This document shows, one piece after another, positions 1 through 10,487 of a DNA stretch of 64,000 nt. The stretch spans positions 10,462,303 to 10,526,302 of the forward strand of contig NC_087075.1 in assembly GCF_026151205.1 (NCBI RefSeq), given 5' to 3'. The stretch is from Bolinopsis microptera (lineage: Eukaryota > Ctenophora > Tentaculata > Lobata > Bolinopsidae). The notes below the pieces were generated by a model. The model was not told the DNA's origin, ran no database searches, and saw nothing but the letters and a program-made list of their open reading frames with translations. Within the stretch, counting starts at the first letter, position 1. Each line of letters starts with the position of its first letter. A program made the translations under genes and the position numbers.

Positions 1-612
1 AATCGTACCTGTCAGAAGATAACACCTGAGTCAGTAAAATAGACGAGGGTGTCAAGTCTCATCGAGACCCTGCATCACACAGTGTTCCTCCCTTGGCTCA
101 GCCTGCACACCTCTTATCACTGAGGTATCATTTATAGCATACAATTATATCTGGGCCGTACTTCCCAATTCTAACTAATACTCTGACTCTAAGTGTCAAG
201 TAATCAGTCTTGTATATTCACAGCGTTGTCAGCATCAACCTGATCCCATATATTAATGGTAATGTAACTTGCTGCACTGTCAATATCCGCATAGCCATAA
301 TGACAGATGCACCGGTGCGGATCAATTTTAGAATTGACTCAAAGAGATGAGAGGAGTCAAAGACTGGTTTGAGATGTCCTATTGTGTGTAATTAAAAACT
401 TCTTTGTTCCACATTGCAGTGTATGTGTACTCGATGGAGACTATCCAAAGGCCAAAGCCCCATCAAGCAAGGATGGTAAATGCGTTTTGGGGAGACTACG
501 CGTAGGTACTACGCATACGTATTTCCCGATGATAAATTACGTATTTCAAATTAAGTTGCAGTAACGCGCGAAAATCTATATAATGGTATATAAATATTAC
601 ATTACAGTATAT

Positions 613-692
613 GGAATCGTGGCCTAATTGGTTAATACGCTAGCTCCATACCAGCAGATTGCGAGTTCGAGACTCGGATAGGATCATTTTTT
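613..692 (+). tRNA. tRNA-Arg-like sequence, probably a pseudogene or SINE head
   Basis: An A box (TGGCCTAATTGG, from 620) and a B box (AGTTCGAGACT, 664-674) are correctly spaced, and a run of six T at 687-692 could end Pol III transcription. The GTGGCCTAAT and AGATTGC segments recall arginine tRNAs. The T stem pairs at four of five positions and the anticodon stem mostly pairs with CCA at the anticodon place, but the 7-nt acceptor ends (613-619 and 678-684) do not pair. It is therefore more likely a decayed tRNA or the head of a SINE than a working tRNA gene. Confidence 0.5.
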
Positions 693-913
693 CCCATACT
701 TTTTGGCAATTATGAATAACTAATGAATAACTAAAAATACCTCTGTAATATAACTAGCAAGGTGAAATGAAATCGTCATCCGGCCGAAAAATTTATTATA
801 GCCGTTTTAAAAGTTTATTATAGCCGTTTTTTCTTTCCAGGCTGGATTCCTAGTCACTTTTTAAACTTATGCCACTAGGAAGTCCGTGTTAACCCGGTAA
901 CCGGTTTCAAAAT

Positions 914-1108
914 TCAAGCAAGAGAGACTTGTGATCTTAGTCTGCGAATATTGTAATAGATAAAAATGCACTGGAACTGGGTCTCGGTTGAAAGTCTATT
1001 CCTCGAGGGAGGCATAACTGCTTTATAACCTGAGAAGCTCTGCTCTGCAGCAGACTGACTGATTGGCTGGTTCAGCATAAGAATAGCAAGTCGCTGCAGC
1101 GTTTTCAT
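914..1108 (-). pseudogene. hAT transposase C-terminal remnant
   Basis: A 64-codon open stretch reads SAAEQSFSGYK followed by RNRLSTETQ and YYNIR. This matches the pattern of the hAT C-terminal dimerisation region (small residues, then ERSFS, then R-x-x-(L/M)-S). No BED zinc finger or DDE/RNase H-like part is visible upstream, so it is an isolated fragment of a dead DNA transposon. Terminal repeats were not identified. Confidence 0.6.
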
Positions 1109-2394
1109 TCGAGCACCGTGAAGTCTCTAAAACGACTGTCAGTATTGCTATATTAATATACCACTGGGCCAGCGACGCACGCGCAAATATCACTAATCTG
1201 TAATCACGTATTTCGAAAGAGATACGCGCGTATTTTGAAAAATTTTACCATCAAAGAATTTAAGCGCCAAATTTTGCCGTATTTCACGTATTTCTTAGAA
1301 TTTTTGAATACGGCGTATTTACAGGCGATTTTTTGACGTATTTACCATTGATGCCAACAAGGGAACCCGTACCAATTTTAGGGTCCTTTGTCAGGACTTT
1401 CAGCTCTTATAGTGCAGAACCTAAAATGAACATATCGGTATGCGGGCGCTAGTTCAGTAATTATACGTACAATAAGAAAAGTTATAATGAGCAAGGGGCA
1501 AAATGGGAACTTCAAAAGATCAATTGGGAGCCCATATTTCTTTTACTTTAGGCTATTACGTTCAAATTGGTCAATTACAATGAAATTATGCTTATTTTAT
1601 ATTGGACTGAAATATGTTATTTATACAAGCATCAACCTGATCCCATATACTAATGGTAATTTAACTTGCTGCACTGCCAATATCCGCATAGCCATAATGA
1701 CAGATGCGCCGATGCGGATCAATTTTAGAATTGACTCAAAGAGATGAGAGGAGTCAAAGACGGGTTTGAGATGCCCTATTGTGTGTAATTAAAAACTTCT
1801 TTGTTCCAAATCAGTGTACGTGTACTCGATGGAGACTATCCAAAGCCCCATCAAGGGAACCCGTACCAATTTTAGGGTCCTTTGTCAGGACTTTCAGCTC
1901 TTATAGTGCAGAACCTAAAATGAACATATCGGTATGCGGGCGCTAGTTCAGTAATTATAAATATACGTACAATAAGAAAAGTTCTAATGAGCAAGGGGCA
2001 AAATGGGAACTTCAAAAGATCAATTGGGAGCCCATATTTCTTTTACTTTAGGCTATTACGTTCAAATTGGTCAATCACAATGAAATTATGCTTCTTTATT
2101 GGAATGAAATATGTTATTTGTACAGATTATTAGCTTTTTGATTATGAAAAACTATTATAAAAACTATTTTAACTTCTAAAAAGATGCCTGAAGTTTATTT
2201 ATTTAGACTTTCGTATATTTGTAGATAAAAAGGTAAAAAATTGAAGACATCATTCAACTGAGAATTTAAACCATTCAATAACATTACATAATAATATATA
2301 TTAGCAGACCCTTTGCGTGAACGAACGCTTAAAGTTAAACAGAGATGCCGTGTTCAATTTCGGTATACAAATTATCTCAATCACTATACACCGA

Positions 2395-3390
2395 ACACTT
2401 GAGGGCGGAGGACACTTAAGGGCGGTACTTTCCTAAAAAAGTGGATAGGAGGGCGAATCACATGACTCACTTGAACATGGACAGAGTTAGTCCGGGTGAG
2501 TTAAAGCTTAGCAAGAAGAAATGGGTCTAATAACGTTTAAATTAGAAACATACTGCTGTGACAAATAATCACCCAGATTTAAACGAGGCACAAATTGAAA
2601 GATTTTCCTTAAATATCTCAGTCAACTCAGAAGCAGATTTTGGGGTTCGGTAATGTGCTTAGACCAATCAAACATTGCCTAGATGTTCATGTGACAGATA
2701 CATGATCAACGGGAACCGGACACGAGGGCGTAGAACACAAGGGCGGTCGACACAATAGCGGAGGGCACGAGGGCGTACGACACAAGGGCGGTACTTTCTT
2801 AAAAGGGTGGACACGAGGGCGAACCACATGAATCACTTTAACATGTATGAACGGGTTTTTTGATGTTCTCAACAGTCTGGTTGAGGTAAAGCTTAGCTCG
2901 AAGAATTGGACCTACTCACGTTTAAATTTGAAACAAAACATAGTGATGTCACAAATAATCACCCAAATTTAAGCGAGCCAAACATTGAGAGATTTTCCTT
3001 AAATATCTCAGCCAACTCAGCAGCAGATTTTGGGGTTTGGTAACATGCTTAGACCAATCAAACACTGCCTAGGTGTTCATGTGACAAACTTGGCATTCAA
3101 AATATCGCAGTCGCTGACGCTACGGTTACCCGGGTTTAGATCAGGGGGAGTACGTACCAAAACGGGTATTTACTTTGGGTAGACGAATTTCACTGAGGTG
3201 TGTTCACTCAATTTCAAACCATCAATCCTCTCAGTTAAACTGTTAAAACGACCATCATTTAGGACGTTTTTTCTTCCGCCTTCGTATCCACCCTTTTAGG
3301 AAAGTAACGCCCTTGTTTCCTACGCCCTCGTGTCCTCCGCTCTTGCGTCTGCCGCCTTTGTTTCCTACGCCCTAGTGTCCTTTACCCACA
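2395..3390. repeat. GGGCG minisatellites within a ~390-bp duplication and its inverted partner
   Basis: Short G-rich units of the type GAGGGCGTANNACACAA cluster at 2395-2460 and 2715-2860, and their complement (ACGCCCTCGTGTCC units) at 3285-3390, so the outer clusters face each other. Between them a unit of about 200 bp is present twice (about 2495-2693 and 2884-3089), sharing the tract TTTTCCTTAAATATCTCAG. A 61-codon minus-strand ORF at 2687-2872 is only the translated minisatellite (Pro-rich PLLCRPPLCSTPSC) and is not called as a gene. Confidence 0.7.
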
Positions 3391-6300
3391 TCAACTTATA
3401 GAATGGCGTACAATAACTTATAAAACTTAATTTCACAATATGTATTGTAGTTCGTCGCATCAGGGCCTGGCACAGTTTTACAACTACTTCTAAGAGCATG
3501 AGTTATTTCATAATATTTGTCTTAAGATCTAACCATTGTAAGACCACTCCGTGCCTAGAACATGGTATAAATGATTCGCAAATTTTGAATGGTAACCTCA
3601 CTATATCCAATTGCGAAATGCACTGTATGAGTGTATTCAATTATAACGACACAGGACACAGGGAAACTGTTCATGATCCTCCCAAATTAAATATTAAAGA
3701 GAACATGACCTTCTATTTGAGACACGATAATTTCTAAGTCAACTTCTAACTGATCTTCATTATCACTTTTATGTTGATTTTAATACTCTTGACTTAAAAT
3801 GCTAATTTTGAAACAGAATGGAATGATCATAATGCAAATATTTGGACAATTGTTATCTTTATTTCAGACATAATAATAATATATATTGCACAATCATATA
3901 TGATTTTGTCAGCCATGTGGAACGAGAGAGTCGAGCCAGGGAAACGTCACATCGAGTCACGTTCCAGCTGGATCCAAGTTGGGTTATCGCGGAGTAAATG
4001 AAATCCACGTACATTCGTATCAAACAAAGTTCTTTATTCCAGTAGGCTCAATTCACGACGCAATATAGGGCGAGAAATGATAATGTTATGCACGCCTTTT
4101 GTTCTCAAGAAATGTAAGTACATCCAAAAAAATAAATAAAGGTTAAAAAATATGCACTGAAATAACAAAACATTACGTTAGTTACCAGTTTTAACGCTAT
4201 AAACTTATACAATGATACCTGGTAAAAACAGAAAATGGGTTATCCTCATTACATAAAAATACACTAGATTCTTATTTAAATATTACCAAATACTCAATGC
4301 TCGTAGAAGTATATCAAAATCCTTTATATATGGACTTAATTACATGCAAATCCTTAATATAGCCTATTGTATATTACAATTATAATCACCGCAAATATCC
4401 ACTATCTGTTAAGCGTTTGTACTGTTACACATACAGTATGAAATCTATTACAATCATTAGTAGGCAATACCGCAAATCAAACTATCATATCCTCAAGATG
4501 TGTAGAATACCAACGAGAACAAATATATGAATAAATTGATTTTTGAACGTTGCAATTTTTGCTGGATGAAATGGACACAGTCATAAAATTTTAACACCAA
4601 ATGAAATCCATTGTTAACGAAATATGAGTTGATTAAATATGGATTAAGTGAGTATGAATTGATCAATAATGAACTGGATAAATATGAAATAATAGATAAT
4701 GCAATGAATTAATTAAATATGTGAATTTATACAAGACATTGTCTAAATAACTTACAGACACATTTTCGTCCTTCATATTGTAGTCTTGATACAATCTGCC
4801 CATTTTCTGACTGTTCTCTTTGATTATTGTTTTTGTCCAACTTCACTGTGCTACTGTACAAAATCTCATTAAATTTAGTCTGAAGTCGGCGAACATACCA
4901 CCGATTAAAAGGGCCCACCGTGTCTCGGATCACTGCATGACGTACTGTAGCATGTATAAGATAAACTGCAATAACAAGACACGAATATTCAAAAGCGATT
5001 TATAATTATATGATTATTATATTTATATAACTTGTCATTACTATAGACCCTTGAAAAAAAATGAACACTCACTAATTATTATGCTGCACTCGTGTAATTT
5101 GAGTATGACCCAAGGTATTTTTCGGGTTTGTGTTATCATTTGTGGATCAATTGGGCGGTCCACACTTTGAAGAAATAATTCACATTTCCGTGGCACGGGT
5201 ATGTAAATACTAAATACAACAAATAGAAAAATAGAAAATAAGGATACCGGCCGAAAATAAAGATACCGGCCGATCAGCTGAAACTATTCGTTTCCGTTAT
5301 CATACGCTCAAGCCTTGCAATGTTAGCCGTGAAGCATACAAACTCACGTCTAGTCTACAGATTAAAATTTGTTAAATCTGCAGAGGAAAACCGGATAAAA
5401 ATTACATTTTTCATGCTTTTATGTTTTAGTTGTAAAAAACACTTATAGGTCGGATCGCCAAACGCCAAAATGAACCAACAGAAAAGTCTAAAATTTTCAA
5501 TTTCTGTGAGCAAAGCCCACATAGTTTGTGAGAGTAAAATTTCAATTTGTATCCGTAATAACATGCAGTCGAGAAGACTTTGACTAATCTAATTATCTGA
5601 TGCTTTAGAAAAGACAATACGTGGAATGGCAAAGTAAATCTCGACCAGTTATTTAGTGGAGACGGAGTCGTTCAGATTATGCTAAATTACATATCAATCG
5701 GATAAAATAAGTTATATAAGTTATAATATAAGTTATATAAGTTATATAATTTTAGGACTTTTAGTTTTACGGTATTGATAATGATATTTACGGATTTTAT
5801 GTTCTAACTTTTATAATTGAGGTCTGTGAACATACATTTATTCATTTACTTAAGGGCGAGACCCTTAAACCACTGGCGTTATAAATTCAATCCTTTGAGC
5901 ATTACTCTTTTTAAAGCCTATGTTTCATGAAAATGTTTTACTTCTAGATACTTCAATTAATTTTTTGGATAATCTTTTCTTCTTGAGATCAGATTTTTAA
6001 AATTTCTATAATAATAATATAATAATAATAATAATATAATATAATAATATAATAATAATAATGTTTCTGTAAAATCAAATATATAGCCTAAGCAATTCCA
6101 AGGGCAATGGTACTGACAGAACCTAATAATAAATCGATACGAGCAAAAATAATAATTATTGATTATTGTCACAACGTTTTTTTGATAAAAGAGATTTTAT
6201 AAAAAGTGTTAGCGGACGACATAACTTTACCCTGCAGGCCGGCAGGTGTGATGATAGAATAAATTGATATCAAAGCGAAAAGAAGTATTAGAACGTTTGT

Positions 6301-7829
6301 CGAGCCTCCCATAATAACAGCAGCCAGTATTGCATGTCTGCGCATATTATCTAACATATGCACATATTATTTTCTAAATTGGCATTTTCAGAGTTAGTTT
6401 TATATGTGTTCTGAGTTGTTATTTGTTATTGACGCAGGGTAAAACGTAGTCGCTGTCGCGGAGAAAACAAAGTTTACATTTTTTCCCATTAATATATTTT
6501 TTACCGAGGTATTGGTAAGCACAGCCGCACAGGCTCTAATGCTTTATTTTACAGTTACAGTGGTCTGGGTCATGATTTATCCTATAGCTCTATAGTGATA
6601 ATGACCACAGCCCCCTACGAAGAGGAAGACTACAACGAACACTGAACACTGTTGATTCACTTTTCAATATAATTAAACTGCATTATTTGTATAATACGCT
6701 ATAATTCAAATTGGAAGTTAATTGTGCAGCGGTTCAAAGTTTACCTGGGGACCTCAGGCTATTATGTTCATAAACATCTCGCAATAGAGATTTGGCGGAA
6801 TGACAGGCTGAGCGCGGCCCAGTAATTAAAAGCTGAATGGCAAAAAATTACCTGTGTTTGCAGTTCTCACTTCTCAATGGTCTCAATAAATAACTACCAA
6901 GTGCCAGTCTTGATCTTGAACTAGGTATTGCAACTGAATTTCCAATAAACAGCATTAATGAAAAATGCAATAGAATTTAACTGTTGCGGCCTTATTTTTG
7001 AAACATAGTGCAAGTGAGCATGTAATTGACCAGAAGTCTCCAATTTATCGTAATTAATGCACATCAGATGTCACCAATAAAAGACACGGTTATAAAGTAA
7101 TGGTGTTTATATATTTGCCATCTAATTCGAAATTAGTCACATCTAATTTGGAATTAGTCGCATATAATTTGATGGACATCTCAAGTTATGTTCAATTTGT
7201 TAATCATGATCATGTTACATTGTTAGCGTGACGATGAAAGCTACTAATTACAATGAACTGGGATCATATAATTAATAAAAATGTAATCACAAAACAATTT
7301 ACATCCAATCATAACCAAAATGTTTCCTAGTTGCTTCCCCGACTAGGTCAGTGATCGAATTTGATTTTATGTTTTAACATGATTTCTTGTATTTAACAAT
7401 GAAATTAAGCAAGTGAATTATGTTTGGAGATAATAGTGAGTGAACTCACCGTATCTCAACATTCCCCGTTGTTTTATTGTGTTTCAAAAAAATGTGTCAA
7501 AAAAAACATACATCTTTTATATTAAAAAAAATTCAAAATTGGGTAGAAAACACCTTAACACCGTCACCAAGGTCTCTAAATCAGCTGAAAACGTGGTCAA
7601 TCAGTAAACATTTCTTGTTGGAAGCTTCCAAATCTTATAATTATAATTTATTATAACTAGATGCGAATCGCTCGCTAGGTCAAATTCAATAAGATTTTAT
7701 TAATTATAGCGAAAATATTACGTTAATAAAATCTAATGCATGCAATTTCACTCAAAATTTACTTTTAATGATATATAATATTTTAGCAATTGATTAAAAA
7801 TAAGGCTGGTAAAATGAATGTTTTATCTT
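3391..7829. other. Region without a recognisable gene
   Basis: No ORF here resembles a known protein and none shows convincing splice-joined continuity. It holds AT-rich simple repeats: GTTATATAA units near 5700-5750 and an (ATA)n tract at 6006-6061. It also holds one dispersed repeat (6455-6640), listed separately. Confidence 0.5.
6455..6640. repeat. Dispersed repeat shared with 48.75-48.90 kb
   Basis: This tract (GGAGAAAACAAAGTTTA ... GATAATGACCACAG ... GAAGAGGAAGA) has a clearly related copy at about 48745-48895, in the same order with several substitutions and short indels. The second copy sits inside the 3.3-kb DNA element at 45.7-49.1 kb, so this one may be a solitary relic of that family. 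Confidence 0.55.
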
Positions 7830-9639
7830 TTAAACTTTCTTAATGAAGTCCACGACTAGCTGACTACTTAAGAGAGTCCAGGTTTCATATCTTTCCCCGC
7901 TATCAACTGTGTCATATTCCTCTCCGGAGGCACCAGGGAGCATTCCAGTCTCTTCGTCTGGCCATTGTCGTCTTAAACTAGGAGTTTCTCTGGTAAGTTT
8001 GCTCAAGACAACGAGCTGGTTTGTTTTCTTTGTTGCCGCTAGTTTGGTGAAAAGAACTGCCAGGAGAATAATCACATTCACGGAGAGAGCCCCGAACACA
8101 ATTATCAGAGTCAGATACAGTTCTGAAAATATTTACACGTTAATAAATTTGTTATAAAGTTAGGCTACAGTAACGCCGAACGCGGTTGATGACAATAAAT
8201 GGAACAAAAATAGTCAATGACAAACATTTGCCATTGACTATTTTTGTTCAAAATTGTCCAAATTTTAACACTGTTTCATTGATTTTGACCACAAATGAAT
8301 TGATCGACCCGATAAAAGGATTTGAAAAAAATTCCATTTTTTGTCATCACCCGTTAAATTAGGTTATAAGAGTTGACTGGTTTGGATTATGATTTTAGAA
8401 AGATTTGATGTTTGTCCCATCCTCTCATACTTTGACTGTGCACTGAAAAACCTTTTTGGTGCCCACCTTTCTTAAGCGTTTAAAAAAAATGTATACCTGC
8501 AATCTGCATCACTTACAGTTACATATTCAAACTTTGAAAATCATACTGAATTTTATAGCAAATTATGTATCACGATTAGTATAGATGTAGAAATGTAATT
8601 ATTGTTTATCGACACTATATCAACCCTACCAGAGAAAGTTATAAAATAACTTACTCTCGCTCTCTTTTTTGATTGGCAGTTAGGTTTTTTAGTCGCTGCT
8701 CCAAAGTCCAAGTTGGTCTTTGTTGCTGCTAGATCATGTTTGGTAGCAGCCAGCTCCTTCAAGTTGGTTAGTTCCTGCTTGGTAGCAGCCAGTTCCTTCA
8801 AGTTGGTTAGTTCATGCTTGGTAGTATCTAATTCCTCTTGAGTAGCTGTGAGAGAGTGTGTAAGAGTATCCACAGAGTCCTTCGTGTCAGCCAACTTTTG
8901 CTCGTTCTCCTGCAACCACATCATAATAGTAGTCAATCTCCCAATACATCCGGATGGGAAATTTGTCACTGATCCAGTTTTTTCACTTACTTACCAGTAT
9001 CTCCTCCCAACTTAGAATTTTGATAGGGAAGAAATTGAATAGCTCCTCTTCAAAAGAACACATGTCAGATGACATTTTTTGTATTTCAGATGAACTTAGG
9101 ACTGTACTGTAAATGTTCAACTTGAACATATCACCCCAAAGATGTATTTGTAAGCTGAATTTCTTGTATCCGGATCCTGTAGTTGCACTGAGTTTCCCAA
9201 ACTCATCTTCCCACCTGTCTTTAGCTCCTTCTCCGTAGTAGCTCCAGATCCTATTACATCTCCATTAAGGTAGACTGTGACTTGTGAGAATGTAGGTCGC
9301 GGTAGTCCAGGTCCAGCAGAGGTGGTACCACTCATTATTTGGAACATTGAACTTGTACTTGAGATTGAGATTAGTACCTACCACCCAGTTGTATAAGCCG
9401 TCAGAACCGAAAATTATTTCGTCAGAGTTAAGATTACTGTAGTGCAGCACAAGTGGTTTTTTTGCATCGAATTTAGTCCTAAGCCAAGTGCACACAGAAA
9501 ACTGTGATGTTGATGAATCCATTATACCATCTGCCAGATCTATGTAGTCCCCAACTGTTTGTGTGAATTGGAGAATACTTTGCTCCCCGGCCTCAGAATG
9601 GACATGGGAAATTATAGCAGAAAAAAAGATCAGGAGCAT
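7830..9639 (-). CDS. Pentraxin-domain, coiled-coil, single-pass membrane protein
   Basis: Three exons are visible. Exon 8995-9639 starts MLLIFFSAIISHVHS (signal peptide) and encodes a pentraxin/LamG-type domain with the signature H-x-C-x-T-W (HLCWTW), ending KILSWEEIL as pentraxins often do. Exon 8655-8909 is a heptad-rich coiled coil with the repeated phrase ELTNLKELAATK. Exon 7830-8122 gives one membrane helix (about 25 residues from LYLTLIIV) and a tail with EEYDTV and GERYETW. Donors are GTAAGT type and acceptors end TTGCAG and TTTCAG. Family knowledge: pentraxins bind ligands as oligomers, and neuronal pentraxin receptor is membrane-tethered through a coiled coil. Inference: an oligomeric cell-surface pentraxin. 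Odd points: the pentraxin exon needs one base skipped near 9294 (ACC-T-ACA) and one added in a G4 run near 9142, which cancel, and the last junction is one base out of phase. The gene is either sequenced with indel errors or decaying. Confidence 0.68.
8203..8248. repeat. 17-bp perfect hairpin in an intron
   Basis: AACAAAAATAGTCAATG (8203-8219) is followed after 12 bases by its exact reverse complement (8232-8248). It lies in the second intron of the pentraxin-like gene. It may be a tiny foldback element or an RNA hairpin; the sequence does not decide. Confidence 0.6.
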
Positions 9640-9929
9640 TTTGTCGAAGGCCGGTTCGAAAATTAAATAATTTGGTACTCCACGTGTTTACACTTATACT
9701 TATAGCGACGAGCAACAAAACGTTTAACACAAAAAATATGACTTTTTTTACAATGCAAGATCGCCATCGCACATAAATTTCACTGCCATTTCACATTTTC
9801 TTCCCACGTTGACGTATGACTATGACGTATGTAAGTCTCGTGTCGTGAAACAATGCGGGCCCTATAAAATCTTCTGGCATCCAGTTGCAGCATTTGAGAT
9901 ATGATATCTAACTCTAAGTCTATGTTGAA

Positions 9930-10487
9930 ACATTGCTTCTGATATTCTCTGTCCCATTTTCAGTTTTTGAAATTTGAAATTTCCAGGACCGAAATTTTAC
10001 AGTTTTGACTGAATTTCTCACCTGAAACCAATTATTCAGTCAACTATGGGTAGCGGATGACACGATTAATTTGCTGGAAGTTTGATTTCGGTCGGAGGAA
10101 GCTCACTGCAGAAATCTTAACAAAACGAACGCGAAAATTCATATTTTCCAAATTCTGTCCCATTTTCAAATATGAAATTTTCTGAACACAAATTTGACTG
10201 ATTGGGTGGATTTTTTGCTGATAGATCAATTAGTCAGTTAATTGATGATGATATGAAACCAAATTGAATTACTGGAAGTCAAAATCCCGAAGAAAATTTA
10301 AAAATCATATTGTCCCATTCTCTGTCCGATTTCCAGTTTTTGAAGATGAAATTTCCAGGAACGAGATTTTACAGTTTTGACTGAATTTCTCACCCGAAAC
10401 CAATTGGTCAGTCAACTATGGATGGCAAATGACACGATCCGATTGAGGTGCTGGAAGTTTGATTTCGGTCGGAGGAAGCTATTAGTA
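9930..10487. repeat. Degenerate tandem repeat, unit about 185 bp, three copies
   Basis: The phrases TCTGTCCCATTTTCAG or variants, ATTTCCAGGA, TTTTGACTGAATTTCTCACC, ATGACACGAT and CTGGAAGTTTGATTTCGGTC recur in the same order. The first and third copies are closest and the middle one is most diverged. No coding potential. It lies just upstream of the pentraxin-like gene. Confidence 0.7.

Larger units (their letters stand above)
231..2110. repeat. Local direct duplications (two interleaved blocks)
   Basis: Two blocks occur twice. Block A (about 231-445) recurs at about 1628-1843 with few changes; it begins AGCATCAACCTGATCCCATA in both copies. Block B (about 1357-1605) recurs at about 1853-2110. 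The order A..B-A-B shows a segmental tandem duplication of roughly 490 bp (B-A-B) plus a detached A copy. No conserved protein reads through any copy, so short ORFs here are chance. Confidence 0.75.

Noticed and set aside
613-692. A working tRNA gene
   Set aside because: Internal promoter boxes and a T6 run are present, but the acceptor stem does not pair.
2687-2872. Pro/Cys-rich minus-strand ORF
   Set aside because: It is the GGGCG minisatellite in translation.
4727-5005. Two overlapping ~65-residue ORFs on opposite strands
   Set aside because: No similarity recognised, no splice continuity, AT-rich context; treated as chance.
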